A DNA stretch of 64,000 nt from Streptomyces sp. WAC 01529 (GCF_003945545.1 NZ_CP029617.1:5503001-5567000); one strand, 5' to 3'; positions 51,640-61,159 are shown, counted from the first letter of the stretch. A program made the numbers and translations. The notes: generated by a model from the letters alone, not told the origin.

Positions 51640-51690
51640 GCGGGCCGGCGGTGGCTGGTCGCGCAGTTCCCCGCGCCCCTTCGGGGCGCG
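51640..51690 (-). repeat. Streptomyces interspersed intergenic repeat with hairpin
   Basis: Read on the minus strand, the stretch runs GGGGCGCGGGGAACTGCGCG followed by ACCAGCC, a sequence I recognise as very common between genes in many Streptomyces genomes. The end forms an 8-bp hairpin CGCGCCCC/GGGGCGCG (51672-51690) that could terminate both convergent genes. Confidence 0.65.
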
Positions 51691-51705
51691 TCCCCACAAG
51701 GCGCT

Positions 51706-52239
51706 CTACAGGCGTGCCCTCGTCGCCTCCACCAGGCGTACGACCGACTCGTCGGCCACGTCCGCCACCTCGTCGTAGGCGAACCAGCGCAGGTCCAGGG
51801 ACTCGTCACTGATCGCCTCGACCGCGTCGGACGGGGCGAGTGCCGCGTACTGCACGTCGAGGTGCCGCGTGCACGGGCCGGGGATCGGGTGGCGGTCCAG
51901 GCGCACGGGGCCACCCGGAAGCAGCGTCAGGCCCGGCACGCCGGACTCCTCGGTGGCCTCGCGCAGCGCGGCCGCGGCCAGCGACGTGTCGCCCGGCTCG
52001 CAGTGGCCGCCCATCTGGAGCCACATCCGCAGCTTCCGGTGCAGGGTCAGCAGTACCCGCCCGCGGGACGGGTCGACGACCAGGGCGCTCGCCGTCACGT
52101 GGCCCGCGGTGCACGCCTTCCACATGCCGGCCTCGCCGTGCGCCGACAGGTGGTCCAGATAGGCCTGGCGCAGCTCGGCCTGGTCGTCCTGGCCCTCGTA
52201 CTCCTTCAGTACGAGGACCGCGTCGTCATGGAGGCTCAC
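51706..52239 (-). CDS. NUDIX hydrolase
   Basis: This 177-residue protein has a variant Nudix box, GGHCEPGD followed by LREATEESGV near residue 76: the first glutamate is Asp and there is one extra residue compared with the G-x5-E-x7-RE rule, a form frequent in actinobacterial NUDIX proteins. Substrate unknown. The start is GTG 52239, overlapping the stop of the upstream metalloprotease gene as GTGA, so the two are co-translated. Confidence 0.88.
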   Translation of the reverse strand: MSLHDDAVLVLKEYEGQDDQAELRQAYLDHLSAHGEAGMWKACTAGHVTASALVVDPSRGRVLLTLHRKLRMWLQMGGHCEPGDTSLAAAALREATEESGVPGLTLLPGGPVRLDRHPIPGPCTRHLDVQYAALAPSDAVEAISDESLDLRWFAYDEVADVADESVVRLVEATRARL

Positions 52240-53711
52240 TTACCGCCGTCCTCCGGGGACTCGTCGTCGCCCTTGTCGTCCTTCTTGAGGTCCGGCTTCG
52301 CCGAGGAGCCGCCACCCGCCGCCTCGCCGAGCATCTTGTCCAGCTCGGAGAAGTCCATCTGCTCGCGGTGGACGAAGCCGTCCGGGTCGTCGAGGTCCGA
52401 GGCCGTCGGCAGCATGTCCGGGTGCTCCCACAGGCCGTCGCGGCCGTCGACACCGCGCGCGTCCGTGAGCGAGGCCCACAGGCGCGAGGCGTCCCGCAGC
52501 CTGCGCGGGCGCAGCTCCAGGCCGATCAGCGTCGCGAACGTCTGCTCCGCGGGGCCGCCGGTCGCACGGCGGCGGCGCAGCGTCTCCCGGAGGGCGTCGG
52601 CGGACGACAGGCGGGGCTTGGCCGCGGCGTGCACCACGGCGTCCACCCAGCCCTCGACGAGCGCGAGAGCCGTCTCCAGGCGGGCCAGAGCGGCCTTCTG
52701 GGCCGGGGTGTCCTCCGGCTGGAACATGCCCTGCTGAAGTGCTTCCTGGAGCTGCTCGGGGTTCTGCGGGTCGAGCTGGCCGACGACATCCTCCAGCTTG
52801 GCCGTGTCGACCTTGATCCCGCGCGCGTACCCCTCGACGGCGCCGAACAGGTGCGAGCGCAGCCACGGCACGTGGGCGAAGAGGCGCTGGTGGGCGGCCT
52901 CGCGCAGCGCCAGGTACAGCCGCACCTCGTCCTTGTCGACGCCCAGGTCCTTGCCGAAGTGCTCGATGTTCACCGGGAGCAGCGCGGCCTTCCCGGAGGG
53001 GCCGAGCGGCAGACCGATGTCCGTGGAGCCGACGACCTCACCGGCCAGCACGCCGACGGCCTGGCCGATCTGCTGGCCGAACATGGCGCCGCCCATGGAG
53101 CGCATCATGCCGATCAGCGGGCCCGCCATGGCCTGCATCTCCTCGGGGAGCACATCGCCCATGGCGAGGCCCACGCGCTCGGCGACCGGGTCGACCAGCT
53201 CCTTCCACACCGGCAGGGTCGCCTCGACCCACTCGGCGCGGCTCCACGCCACGGCCGTGCCGGACCCGGACGGCAGCGACGTCGCGTCGTCCAGCCACAG
53301 GTCGGCGAGGCGCACGGCCTCCTCGACCGCCGAGCGCTCGGCGGGGCCGACGCTGGCGTCCTTGGTGCCGTCCGCCGTGCCCTGGGAGACGGTCTGGCGG
53401 GCGATGTCCTTGGCCATGTCCCAGTTCACCGGGCCGCCCTCGTACGAGAGCATCTGGCCCAGCTGCTGGAAGGCGGCCCCCAGGTCGTTCGGGTTCATGG
53501 AACCGAACATCGCGGCGAACGGGTTGTCCCCGCCTGCGGGGCCGCCCGCCCCGGGGAACCCCCCGAAACCGAACGGGTTCGCGGGGCCACCGGCGCCCTG
53601 CCCGCCCTGTCCCCCGCTCTGTCCCTCTCCAGGGGATCCCTTCTTCTTGCCCTCGTCGCCGTCTTCCGGCTCCTCCGGCGGAAGGCCGAATCCGAATGGG
53701 GTGTCACTCAC
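52236..53711 (-). CDS. Zinc-dependent metalloprotease family protein (DUF2342-like)
   Basis: This 491-residue protein belongs to an actinobacterial zincin-like family (Rv3195 is the positional counterpart). The putative metal-binding helix is LREAAHQRLFAHV near residue 272, where a canonical HExxH is not complete. The first 75 residues are Gly/Pro/Phe-rich (NPFGFGG repeats), and the tail is acidic. The start is GTG 53711 with AGGA upstream; the longer open frame upstream encodes unrelated sequence. Activity is unproven. It diverges from the SDR gene. Confidence 0.85.
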   Translation of the reverse strand: MSDTPFGFGLPPEEPEDGDEGKKKGSPGEGQSGGQGGQGAGGPANPFGFGGFPGAGGPAGGDNPFAAMFGSMNPNDLGAAFQQLGQMLSYEGGPVNWDMAKDIARQTVSQGTADGTKDASVGPAERSAVEEAVRLADLWLDDATSLPSGSGTAVAWSRAEWVEATLPVWKELVDPVAERVGLAMGDVLPEEMQAMAGPLIGMMRSMGGAMFGQQIGQAVGVLAGEVVGSTDIGLPLGPSGKAALLPVNIEHFGKDLGVDKDEVRLYLALREAAHQRLFAHVPWLRSHLFGAVEGYARGIKVDTAKLEDVVGQLDPQNPEQLQEALQQGMFQPEDTPAQKAALARLETALALVEGWVDAVVHAAAKPRLSSADALRETLRRRRATGGPAEQTFATLIGLELRPRRLRDASRLWASLTDARGVDGRDGLWEHPDMLPTASDLDDPDGFVHREQMDFSELDKMLGEAAGGGSSAKPDLKKDDKGDDESPEDGGK

Positions 53712-53901
53712 GGGATTCCTCGGCTCGTCAGGCCGCCGGTATCGTCCGGCGGCGGCTGCCCTACAACACCACCCAGCGTAGACACCGTGACGGGTTCGGG
53801 CCTCGGTGCTCCGCCGACTCGCGGCCTGCGGCAGGATGGATGCCACCTGGTCCGTACGCGTCATTCGCGTACGTACTGAAGACAACCGCTGGAGACGCCC
53901 G

Positions 53902-55014
53902 GTGAGTTCCCCAGATCCACAGGTTCGCGCAGCGCGAAACCCGTCAACCCCGGTGCCCGGCCGCGGGCCCGTAGTCGCCGTTACCGGCGCCGCCTCCGGA
54001 GTGGGCGCGCTGCTGACCGAGCGCCTTGCCGCCTCGGAGGAGATCAAGCAGGTCATCGCCATCGACGAGCGCCGGGGCGAGTGCGCCCAGGTGCAGTGGC
54101 ACATCCTGGACGTACGGGACCCGGCGATCGCCGAGAAGCTGCGCGGCGCGGACGTCGTGGTGCACCTGGCGCTCGATCTCGATTTGGAGACCGACGGCGC
54201 CGCCCGCACCGCCTACAACGTGCGCGGCACCCAGACCGTGCTGACCGCTGCCGCGGCCGCGGGTGTCCACCGCGTCGTGCTCTGCACCTCGGCGATGGTC
54301 TACGGAGCGCTGCCCGAGAACGAACTGCCCCTCTCCGAAGACGCCGAATTGCGCGCGACCGCCGAGGCCACCGGCGTCGGCGACCTCCTGGAGGTCGAAC
54401 GGCTCGCCCGCAGGGCGCCCCGCGCCCACCCCGGCCTCAACGTCACCGTCGTACGGCCCGCGACCCTCGTGGGCGGCACGGACACGGCCCTCACCCGCTA
54501 CTTCGAGTCGCCCCGCCTGCTGGTCGTGGCGGGCTCCCGGCCCGCCTGGCAGTTCTGCCACATCGAGGACCTGTGCAGCGCCCTGGAGTACGCCGTCCTG
54601 GAGAAGGTCGACGGGGAGCTGGCCGTCGGCTGCGACGGCTGGCTCGAGCAGGAGGAGGTCGAGGAGCTCAGCGGGATCCGCCGCATGGAGCTGCCCTCGG
54701 CGGTCGCGCTCGGCGCGGCGGCCCGGCTGCACCGCATCGGCCTCACCCCGTCCCCGGCCGGCGACCTCGCGTACACGATGTACCCCTGGGTGGTCAGCGT
54801 GAGCAGGCTGCACGACGCCGGGTGGCGGCCGCGGTGGACCAACGAGGAGGTCCTCGCGGAGCTGCTCGAGGAGGTCTCCGGGCGGCGGACCGTGGCCGGA
54901 CGGCGGCTCGGCCGCAAGGACGCGACGGCGGCGGGTGCCGCGGGCGCGACGGTCGCCCTGCTCGGCGCGGCGGCCGTGGTGCGCAGGGCGCGCAAGGCGC
55001 GGCGGCGGATCTGA
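53902..55014 (+). CDS. NAD-dependent epimerase/SDR family oxidoreductase
   Basis: This 370-residue protein has the extended SDR Rossmann entry VTGAASGVGALL near residue 25, with a variant TGxxxGxG pattern, and VVHLALDLD, VRGTQTVL and VVRPATLVGG blocks typical of the family. The usual Tyr-x3-Lys pair is not clear (SAMVYGAL lacks the lysine four residues on), so catalysis is doubtful. The C-terminus contains a short hydrophobic stretch and an Arg/Lys tail. The GTG start has GGAGA 7 bases upstream. Substrate unknown. Confidence 0.82.
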   Translation: MSSPDPQVRAARNPSTPVPGRGPVVAVTGAASGVGALLTERLAASEEIKQVIAIDERRGECAQVQWHILDVRDPAIAEKLRGADVVVHLALDLDLETDGAARTAYNVRGTQTVLTAAAAAGVHRVVLCTSAMVYGALPENELPLSEDAELRATAEATGVGDLLEVERLARRAPRAHPGLNVTVVRPATLVGGTDTALTRYFESPRLLVVAGSRPAWQFCHIEDLCSALEYAVLEKVDGELAVGCDGWLEQEEVEELSGIRRMELPSAVALGAAARLHRIGLTPSPAGDLAYTMYPWVVSVSRLHDAGWRPRWTNEEVLAELLEEVSGRRTVAGRRLGRKDATAAGAAGATVALLGAAAVVRRARKARRRI

Positions 55015-55028
55015 GGTTCCGGACGGCG

Positions 55029-55114
55029 GACGGCGGCCGACTGAGCCGGTGGGGGGCGACTCGCCGGGCGGGCCAGACGGCGGCCGACTGAGCCGGTGGG
55101 GGCGACTCGCCGGG
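55029..55114 (+). repeat. Tandem duplication, two copies of about 40 bp with 47-bp period
   Basis: GACGGCGGCCGACTGAGCCG starts both copies (55029 and 55076), which continue with GTGGGGG(G)CGACTCGCCGGG. One G differs. The copies lie just after the SDR stop. Confidence 0.8.
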
Positions 55115-55211
55115 ACCGGCCGGCCCCTGTAGGGAACTCCAACGCGCCACGCGCGCGTGCCGGGCGAAAGGTCTATTCCGTGATGTCCGTGCCGTGCGGC
55201 ACCATGGCCGC

Positions 55212-55676
<465 letters not shown>

Positions 55677-55815
55677 GCCAGGGGCGGCTCTTGGGGCTCG
55701 ATTGACCCATGCGGCTCCGGTTGCGTAACCCGACCCCTGGCGTGAGCGTTGACATTGCGGATGGTTAATCTGCTGATCAGTCAGTTGCGGTCGCTCATGG
55801 GGTCGGGAGGTCGAC

Positions 55816-55986
55816 ATGGCATCACTTGCCTGGTTGCTGATTCCATTTCTGGCGGCCGTCGGTGCGGGTCTGTGGGGCAGCTGGGCCGCCCGCAACCGCA
55901 AATCGGGCCGCACCGGTGATCACACGGAACTGAACGGCTACGCGGCCTTCCGCGAGGCGATGGAGAAGTCCCGCTCAGGCACCTGA
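55816..55986 (+). CDS. Small single-pass membrane protein, 56 aa
   Basis: This short ORF has GGGAGG 5 bases upstream of ATG. Residues 3-24 form one membrane segment (LAWLLIPFLAAVGAGLWGSW), then a basic AARNRKSGR stretch and an amphipathic tail (GYAAFREAMEKS). The topology suggests an N-out or N-tail signal anchor. TTGACA at 55749-55754 may be a -35, but no good -10 is at proper spacing. It seems to be a conserved streptomycete small protein; function unknown. Confidence 0.75.
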   Translation: MASLAWLLIPFLAAVGAGLWGSWAARNRKSGRTGDHTELNGYAAFREAMEKSRSGT

Positions 55987-56117
55987 GGCGGCCCTACTCC
56001 GGCACGTGAGGCAGCCCCGCTCCGGCACCTGACGCGGCCCCGGAGCCACCGTGGCGGCGCCCCCGTACGGACCGGCCCCACAGGTGCGCCCACAGGCCCG
56101 TCCCGTACTGTCGTTCC

Positions 56118-57209
56118 ATGCCACGCCGCACTGCGACGATGCTCGCCTCCACCCTGATGCTGATCGCGCTGCTCTGCGCCGGAGTGCTCATCAAAGTGCC
56201 CTACTCGGAGATGTCCCCGGGCCCCACGGTGAACACCCTCGGCGACCACGACGGCGAGCCGGTACTGCAGATCTCCGGGCACAAGACGTACCCCACGACC
56301 GGCAACCTCAACATGACGACGGTCAGGGTCACCAGCGCCGACTACAACATGAACCTCGCGGAGGCCGTCTACGGCTGGCTGGCCCACGACAACATCGTGG
56401 TGCCGCACGACACGCTCTACCCGGACGGCAAGACCGAGCAGCAGTCCACCCAGGAGAACGCCGAGGAGTTCAGCCAGTCCCAGGAGAGCGCCAAGGTCGC
56501 GGCGCTGCGGGAGCTGAAACTCCCCGTGGAGTCCCAGGTCATCGTCTCCACCGTCATCAAGGGCGACCCGGCCGAGGGCAAGCTGCACGCGGGCGACGTC
56601 ATCAAGAAGGTCGACGGCACGCCGGTCAAGGAGATGACGGACGTCGCCAAGCTCGTCACCGAGCACAAGCCCGGCGAGCGCGTCACCTTCACGGTCGTCC
56701 CGGTCAAGGAGGCGGCCGCCGCCGAGAAGTCGGGCAAGGAGCCGACCAGGACCGAGGAGATCACGATCACCACGAAGAAGGCGGACGACGACGCCGACCG
56801 TGCGATCGTCGGCATCCAGGCGGGCACCGACCACACCTTCCCGTTCACGATCGACATCAAGCTGGCCGACGTGGGCGGCCCCAGCGCGGGGCTGATGTTC
56901 GCGCTCGGCATCGTCGACAAACTGACCCCGGACGATCTCACCGGCGGCGAGTTCGTGGCCGGCACCGGCACCATCGACGACAAGGGCAAGGTCGGCCCGA
57001 TCGGCGGCATCGAGATGAAGACGGTCGGCGCGCGCGAGAAGGGCGCCGAGTACTTCCTGACGCCGAAGGCCAACTGCGCGGCGGCCGCGAGCGACGTCCC
57101 CGACGGCCTCACCCTGGTCAAGGTGGACACCATCGACGACGCCGTGAAGTCCCTGAAGAAGATCCGCGAGGGCGACACCGACTCCCTGCCGAGCTGCACC
57201 GCGAAGTAA
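56118..57209 (+). CDS. PDZ and Lon-type protease domain protein (YlbL family)
   Basis: This 363-residue membrane-anchored protein has a signal anchor at residues 8-27, a PDZ domain around residues 125-220 (GDPAEGKLHAGDVIKKVDGTPV) and a C-terminal S16/Lon-type protease domain with catalytic Ser in GGPSAGLMF near residue 260 and the Lys in GGIEMKTVGA near 300. It likely cleaves peptides at the membrane. TACTGT (56106-56111) lies 6 bases before the ATG, so the transcript may be leaderless. The neighbour UPF0182 gene and the order match mycobacterial Rv3194c/Rv3193c. Confidence 0.9.
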   Translation: MPRRTATMLASTLMLIALLCAGVLIKVPYSEMSPGPTVNTLGDHDGEPVLQISGHKTYPTTGNLNMTTVRVTSADYNMNLAEAVYGWLAHDNIVVPHDTLYPDGKTEQQSTQENAEEFSQSQESAKVAALRELKLPVESQVIVSTVIKGDPAEGKLHAGDVIKKVDGTPVKEMTDVAKLVTEHKPGERVTFTVVPVKEAAAAEKSGKEPTRTEEITITTKKADDDADRAIVGIQAGTDHTFPFTIDIKLADVGGPSAGLMFALGIVDKLTPDDLTGGEFVAGTGTIDDKGKVGPIGGIEMKTVGAREKGAEYFLTPKANCAAAASDVPDGLTLVKVDTIDDAVKSLKKIREGDTDSLPSCTAK

Positions 57210-57313
57210 CGGCTCACTCCGGAGAGGGCCGGTAGGCCGTACGGGGGCGGGGCGGCCACCTGCGCCCCACCCGCGTACGAGCCGTAGAACTCTTGTGCGG
57301 GCAGCGGGGGGAG

Positions 57314-57859
57314 CTACGCGAACGTCGCCGCGAGCGCGTCCGCCAGGCCCGGCACCAGGTCGGAGCCCGTGAGGACCTCGGTCGGCGAGTCCTTCTCGCG
57401 CAGCCGCAGCGCCGACTCGCGCGCGCCGTCACGCAGCACCGCCACCGTCATCCGGACCTCCTGGCGGTCCGGGTGCTTCGCCACCCACTGGGCGAGCTGG
57501 GCCTCGCTCAGGCCCTCGGGGACGGACGTCTCGGCGGACGGCGGCAGCATCTGGCGCTCCACCGTGAGGGCGCAGCCCGTCACCGCGTCCGGCCAGGCGA
57601 TGGTGCCGAGGAACTCGTCCAGCGGCTTGTCGGCGGGAATCTCCTCCTGCTCGATGGGGGTCAGGCCGGCGTGTTCCACGCCGTCGTCGAGGCCGAGCTG
57701 GGAGGCGAGGCCGGGTTCTTGGGTGCGCAGCCGGGCCGTGTCGACCAGCGCGAAGAGGCGGGCGGGCCGGTCCCAGCCGAGGCCGGATACGTACTCGTCG
57801 ATTTCGAGCACGGCCCGAGTGAGGGGGCTCGCTGCCATGGGAGTGTTGGACATGGTCAC
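57314..57859 (-). CDS. PPA1309-family protein (conserved actinobacterial hypothetical)
   Basis: This 181-residue soluble protein matches the actinobacterial family with TRAVLEIDEYVSGLGWDRPARLFALVDTA near the N-terminus and ...ALTVERQMLPPS near residue 100. Its function is unknown. The start is GTG 57859 or ATG 57853; no clear ribosome-binding site is seen and AGGATT precedes GTGACC, so a leaderless message is possible. It is divergent from the UPF0182 gene, with a candidate ECF promoter between. Confidence 0.8.
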   Translation of the reverse strand: MTMSNTPMAASPLTRAVLEIDEYVSGLGWDRPARLFALVDTARLRTQEPGLASQLGLDDGVEHAGLTPIEQEEIPADKPLDEFLGTIAWPDAVTGCALTVERQMLPPSAETSVPEGLSEAQLAQWVAKHPDRQEVRMTVAVLRDGARESALRLREKDSPTEVLTGSDLVPGLADALAATFA

Positions 57860-57887
57860 AATCCTGCCTCGTTAGTCCCGAGAAACG

Positions 57888-57913
57888 GGAACCGAGTAAA
57901 GCGTAGGTAAGTT
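57888..57913 (+). promoter_or_regulatory. Candidate ECF-sigma promoter upstream of UPF0182
   Basis: GGAAC (57888-57892), 18 bases, then GTT (57911-57913) is one base off the SigR consensus GGAAT-N18-GTT. Another ECF sigma is equally possible; the gene starts at 57981. Confidence 0.4.
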
Positions 57914-57980
57914 GCATAGGTGTGGGTCCGCGATCTCGGGGGCCTGACGGACCAACAGCGAATCAACAGCGAACTTCGAG

Positions 57981-60900
57981 GTGCGCACCTTGGCTTTCCA
58001 GATGCCGGACCGCGGCGGAGGCCCGACGGGGCCACGGATCAGAGTGGGCCGACCCTCCCGTCGCGTCCGGACCCTGCTCATGACACTGGGCGTGCTGGCC
58101 GTGCTGGCCATGGCCTTCGTCATGTTCTCCGGGTTCTGGACGGACTGGTTGTGGTACCGCTCGGTCAATTACTCATCGGTCTTCACGACGACCCTGTGGA
58201 CCAAGATCGGCTTGTTCTTCTTCTTCGGCCTCCTCATGGCGGCCGCGGTGGGTGTGAACATCTGGCTGGCGCACCGGCTGCGCCCGCCGCTGAGCGCCAT
58301 GTCGATGGAGCAGCAGAGCCTCGACCGGTACCGCATGGGCATCGCCCCGTACAAGAAGTGGCTGCTCATCGGGATCACCGCCCTGGTGGGCCTGATCGCG
58401 GGCGCGTCCGCGGCGGGGCAGTGGCGCACGTGGCTGCTGTGGGTGAACGGCGTGCCCTTCGGCCAGAAGGACCCGCAGTTCCACATGGACGTGGCGTTCT
58501 TCGCGTTCGACCTGCCCTGGTACCGCTTCCTGCTGGGCTTCGGCTTCGCGGCCACGGTGCTCTCCCTGGTCGCCGCCGCCCTGACGCACTACCTGTACGG
58601 CGGGCTGCGCATCACCAGCCCGGGGGCGCGCGCGACCGCCGCGGCGACCGGCCACCTGTCGGTGCTGCTCGGCGTCTTCGTCTCGCTCAAGGCCATCGCC
58701 TACTGGCTCGACCGGTACGGCCTCGCGGTGAAGTCCAGTGACTTCAAGGCGACGGGCAACTGGACGGGCCTGAGGTACGTCGACGCCAACGCCTACCTGC
58801 CGGCGAAGACGATCCTGTTCTGCATCGCCGTCATCTGCGCCGTGCTCTTCTTCGCGACGCTGTGGCGGCGCACCTGGCAGCTGCCGGTGATCGGCTTCGG
58901 TCTGATGGTGCTCTCGGCGATCCTCATCGGCGGGCTCTACCCCGCGATCGTCCAGAAGTTCCAGGTCCAGCCGAACGAGCAGGCCAAGGAAGCGCCGTAC
59001 ATCGAGAAGAACATCAAGGCCACCCGCGACGCCTATGGCATCAGCGGGGTGAAGCCCGAGGACTTCAAGGGCGCGGGCAAGGTCGACGAGGACCGCCGGA
59101 AGAAGCGCGAGGACGCGAACACGGCGGCCAACTACCGGCTGAACGACCCGAACATCGTCTCGCCCACCTTCCAGCAGCTGGAGCAGGAGCGCAGCTACTA
59201 CCAGTTCCCGCGGACGCTGGACGTGGACCGCTACAACGGCCAGGACACCATCGTCGGCCTGCGCGAGCTGAACGTGAACAAGCTCGACAAGCGGAACTGG
59301 ATCAACGACCACTTCGCCTACACGCACGGCTACGGAGTCGTCGCCGCGAAGGGCACGGAGACCAAGGAAGGCTCCAAGGGCGCCCCGGCGTTCACCGAGT
59401 CCGGCCTGCCCACCACCGGTGAGATGCAGGAGTACGAGCAGCGGATCTACTACGGCGAGAAGACCAGCCAGTACTCGATCGTGGGCGGGCCCCAGAAGGA
59501 GCTCGACTACGAAGAGGACGGCGGCGGCCAGAAGACCTACAGCTACAAGGGCGACAGCGGGGTCAACCTCTCCAACCCGATCAACCGCGCCGCGTACGCG
59601 GTGTCCTTCGGGGAGCCGCAGATCCTGTACTCCGGGGCGATCGGCGAGGGCTCGCGGATCCTCTACAACCGCACCCCCAAGGAGCGCGTCGAGGCGGTTG
59701 CCCCCTGGCTGACGATCGACGGTGACGTCTACCCGACGGTGGTCGACGGCCGCATCCAGTGGGTGGTCGACGCCTACACGACCACCAACGGCTATCCGTA
59801 CGCGTCGCGGACCACGCTCGGTGACACCACGGCGGACTCCTTGTCGGAGGCGGACAGCCAGCGCACGGTGATCGCCCAGCAGAACCAGGTCAACTACATC
59901 CGGAACTCGGTGAAGGCGACCGTCGACGCGTACACCGGCGACGTCAAGCTCTACACCTGGGACGAGAAGGACCCGGTCCTGAAGACCTGGAAGAAGGCGT
60001 TCCCGGGCACCGTCAAGGACAAGAGCGAGATCCCCTCGGCGCTCAACGACCACCTGCGCTACCCGCAGGACATGTTCAAGGTGCAGCGTGAGCTGCTGAC
60101 GCTGTACCACGTCACGGACCCGGGCCAGTTCTACAACGCGAGTGATGCCTGGCAGGTGCCGAACGACCCGACGAAGAAGGACGACAGCGCGGTACCGCCG
60201 TACTACCTGTCCCTGAAGGCGCCGGGCCAGAGCCAGCAGCAGTTCGCGCTGACGACGACGTTCACCCCGAGTGAGCGGCCCAACCTACGGGCCTTCATGA
60301 CGGTCGACGCCGACGCCAGAAGCAAGAACTACGGCCAGATGAAGCTGCTGAGAGTGACGGGCGACGTCGACGGCCCTGAACAGGTGCAGAACAAGCTGAA
60401 CTCCATGAAGGAGGTCGGTACGTTCGTCCGCGACATGAAGGGCGCCGACTCCGACGTCCTCTACGGCAATCTGCTGACCGTGCCGCTGGACGACGGCTTC
60501 CTCTACGTCGAGCCCGTCTATGTGCAGGGCCGCAAGTCGGCGTACCCCCTCTTGAAGAAGGTGGCCGTGTCGTACGGCACGGAGACCGTCTTCGCCGACT
60601 CCCTGAGCGACGGACTCGACCAGGTCTTCGGCGCCGGCGGAGGCACCAAGCCGCCGAGCGAGGATCAGGACGGGGACGAGCCGACCAAGCCGCCCAAGAC
60701 GAACGACCCGACGGTCCAGGCCGCGCTCGACGACGCCCAGAAGGCGTTCGAGGACGGCGAGAAGGCCATGAAGGAAGGCGACTGGAAGAAGTACGGCGAG
60801 GCGCAGGCGCGGCTCCAGGAGGCACTGGAGCGGGCCGAGGAGGCATCGTCCAAGGCGGCGGAGAAGGACACCGCGGGCTCGGACAAGAACGCCGACAAGG

Positions 60901-60995
60901 GCGCTGACAAGGGCGCCGACAAGAACGCCCGCGAGGACGCCGACAAGAACGCCGACAAGGACACCGAGAAGGACGCTGACAAGAGCGCTGAATAG
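57981..60995 (+). CDS. UPF0182 family large membrane protein
   Basis: This 1004-residue protein has about seven membrane segments in residues 30-330, beginning with RTLLMTLGVLAVLAMAFVMFSGFWTDWLWY split by a short loop. A large extracytoplasmic domain of about 550 residues follows (VDRYNGQDTIVGLRELN; YTTTNGYPYASR). From residue 905 an acidic/Lys-rich helix ends in repeated DKNADKGADKG-type motifs. The family is widespread in actinobacteria and cyanobacteria, and its role is unknown; Rv3193c is the positional counterpart. GTG 57981 starts the longest conserved frame; ATG 58002 is an alternative. Confidence 0.9.
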   Translation: MRTLAFQMPDRGGGPTGPRIRVGRPSRRVRTLLMTLGVLAVLAMAFVMFSGFWTDWLWYRSVNYSSVFTTTLWTKIGLFFFFGLLMAAAVGVNIWLAHRLRPPLSAMSMEQQSLDRYRMGIAPYKKWLLIGITALVGLIAGASAAGQWRTWLLWVNGVPFGQKDPQFHMDVAFFAFDLPWYRFLLGFGFAATVLSLVAAALTHYLYGGLRITSPGARATAAATGHLSVLLGVFVSLKAIAYWLDRYGLAVKSSDFKATGNWTGLRYVDANAYLPAKTILFCIAVICAVLFFATLWRRTWQLPVIGFGLMVLSAILIGGLYPAIVQKFQVQPNEQAKEAPYIEKNIKATRDAYGISGVKPEDFKGAGKVDEDRRKKREDANTAANYRLNDPNIVSPTFQQLEQERSYYQFPRTLDVDRYNGQDTIVGLRELNVNKLDKRNWINDHFAYTHGYGVVAAKGTETKEGSKGAPAFTESGLPTTGEMQEYEQRIYYGEKTSQYSIVGGPQKELDYEEDGGGQKTYSYKGDSGVNLSNPINRAAYAVSFGEPQILYSGAIGEGSRILYNRTPKERVEAVAPWLTIDGDVYPTVVDGRIQWVVDAYTTTNGYPYASRTTLGDTTADSLSEADSQRTVIAQQNQVNYIRNSVKATVDAYTGDVKLYTWDEKDPVLKTWKKAFPGTVKDKSEIPSALNDHLRYPQDMFKVQRELLTLYHVTDPGQFYNASDAWQVPNDPTKKDDSAVPPYYLSLKAPGQSQQQFALTTTFTPSERPNLRAFMTVDADARSKNYGQMKLLRVTGDVDGPEQVQNKLNSMKEVGTFVRDMKGADSDVLYGNLLTVPLDDGFLYVEPVYVQGRKSAYPLLKKVAVSYGTETVFADSLSDGLDQVFGAGGGTKPPSEDQDGDEPTKPPKTNDPTVQAALDDAQKAFEDGEKAMKEGDWKKYGEAQARLQEALERAEEASSKAAEKDTAGSDKNADKGADKGADKNAREDADKNADKDTEKDADKSAE

Positions 60996-61045
60996 CGGCT
61001 GGTCAGAGAGCCCCCTCGCGCCGTGGTACGGTTTGAACACAACGG

Positions 61046-61119
61046 CGCGGGGTGGAGCAGCTCGGTAGCTCGCTGGGCTCATAACCCAGAGGTCGCAGGT
61101 TCAAATCCTGTCCCCGCTA
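61046..61119 (+). tRNA. Initiator tRNA-Met (fMet), anticodon CAT
   Basis: The cloverleaf fits: acceptor CGCGGGG pairs with CCCCGC and leaves C1 opposite T72, a mismatch typical of initiator tRNA; the anticodon stem has the three GGG/CCC pairs of initiators; CAT lies at 61080-61082; the T-loop is TTCAAAT. The CCA end is not encoded. TACGGT (61027-61032) may be the -10 box. Confidence 0.95.
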
Positions 61120-61129
61120 CTGCAAGGTG

Positions 61130-61159
61130 AAGGCCCGGATCCTTATGGATCCGGGCCTT
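61130..61159 (+). terminator. Terminator after the first initiator tRNA
   Basis: A perfect 13-bp stem AAGGCCCGGATCC / GGATCCGGGCCTT with TTAT loop begins 10 bases after the tRNA. Confidence 0.9.

Noticed and set aside
55749..55770. Vegetative promoter TTGACA...TTAATC before the 56-aa membrane protein
   Set aside because: The spacing between the hexamers is only 10 bases; no good -10 is found at 16-18 bases.
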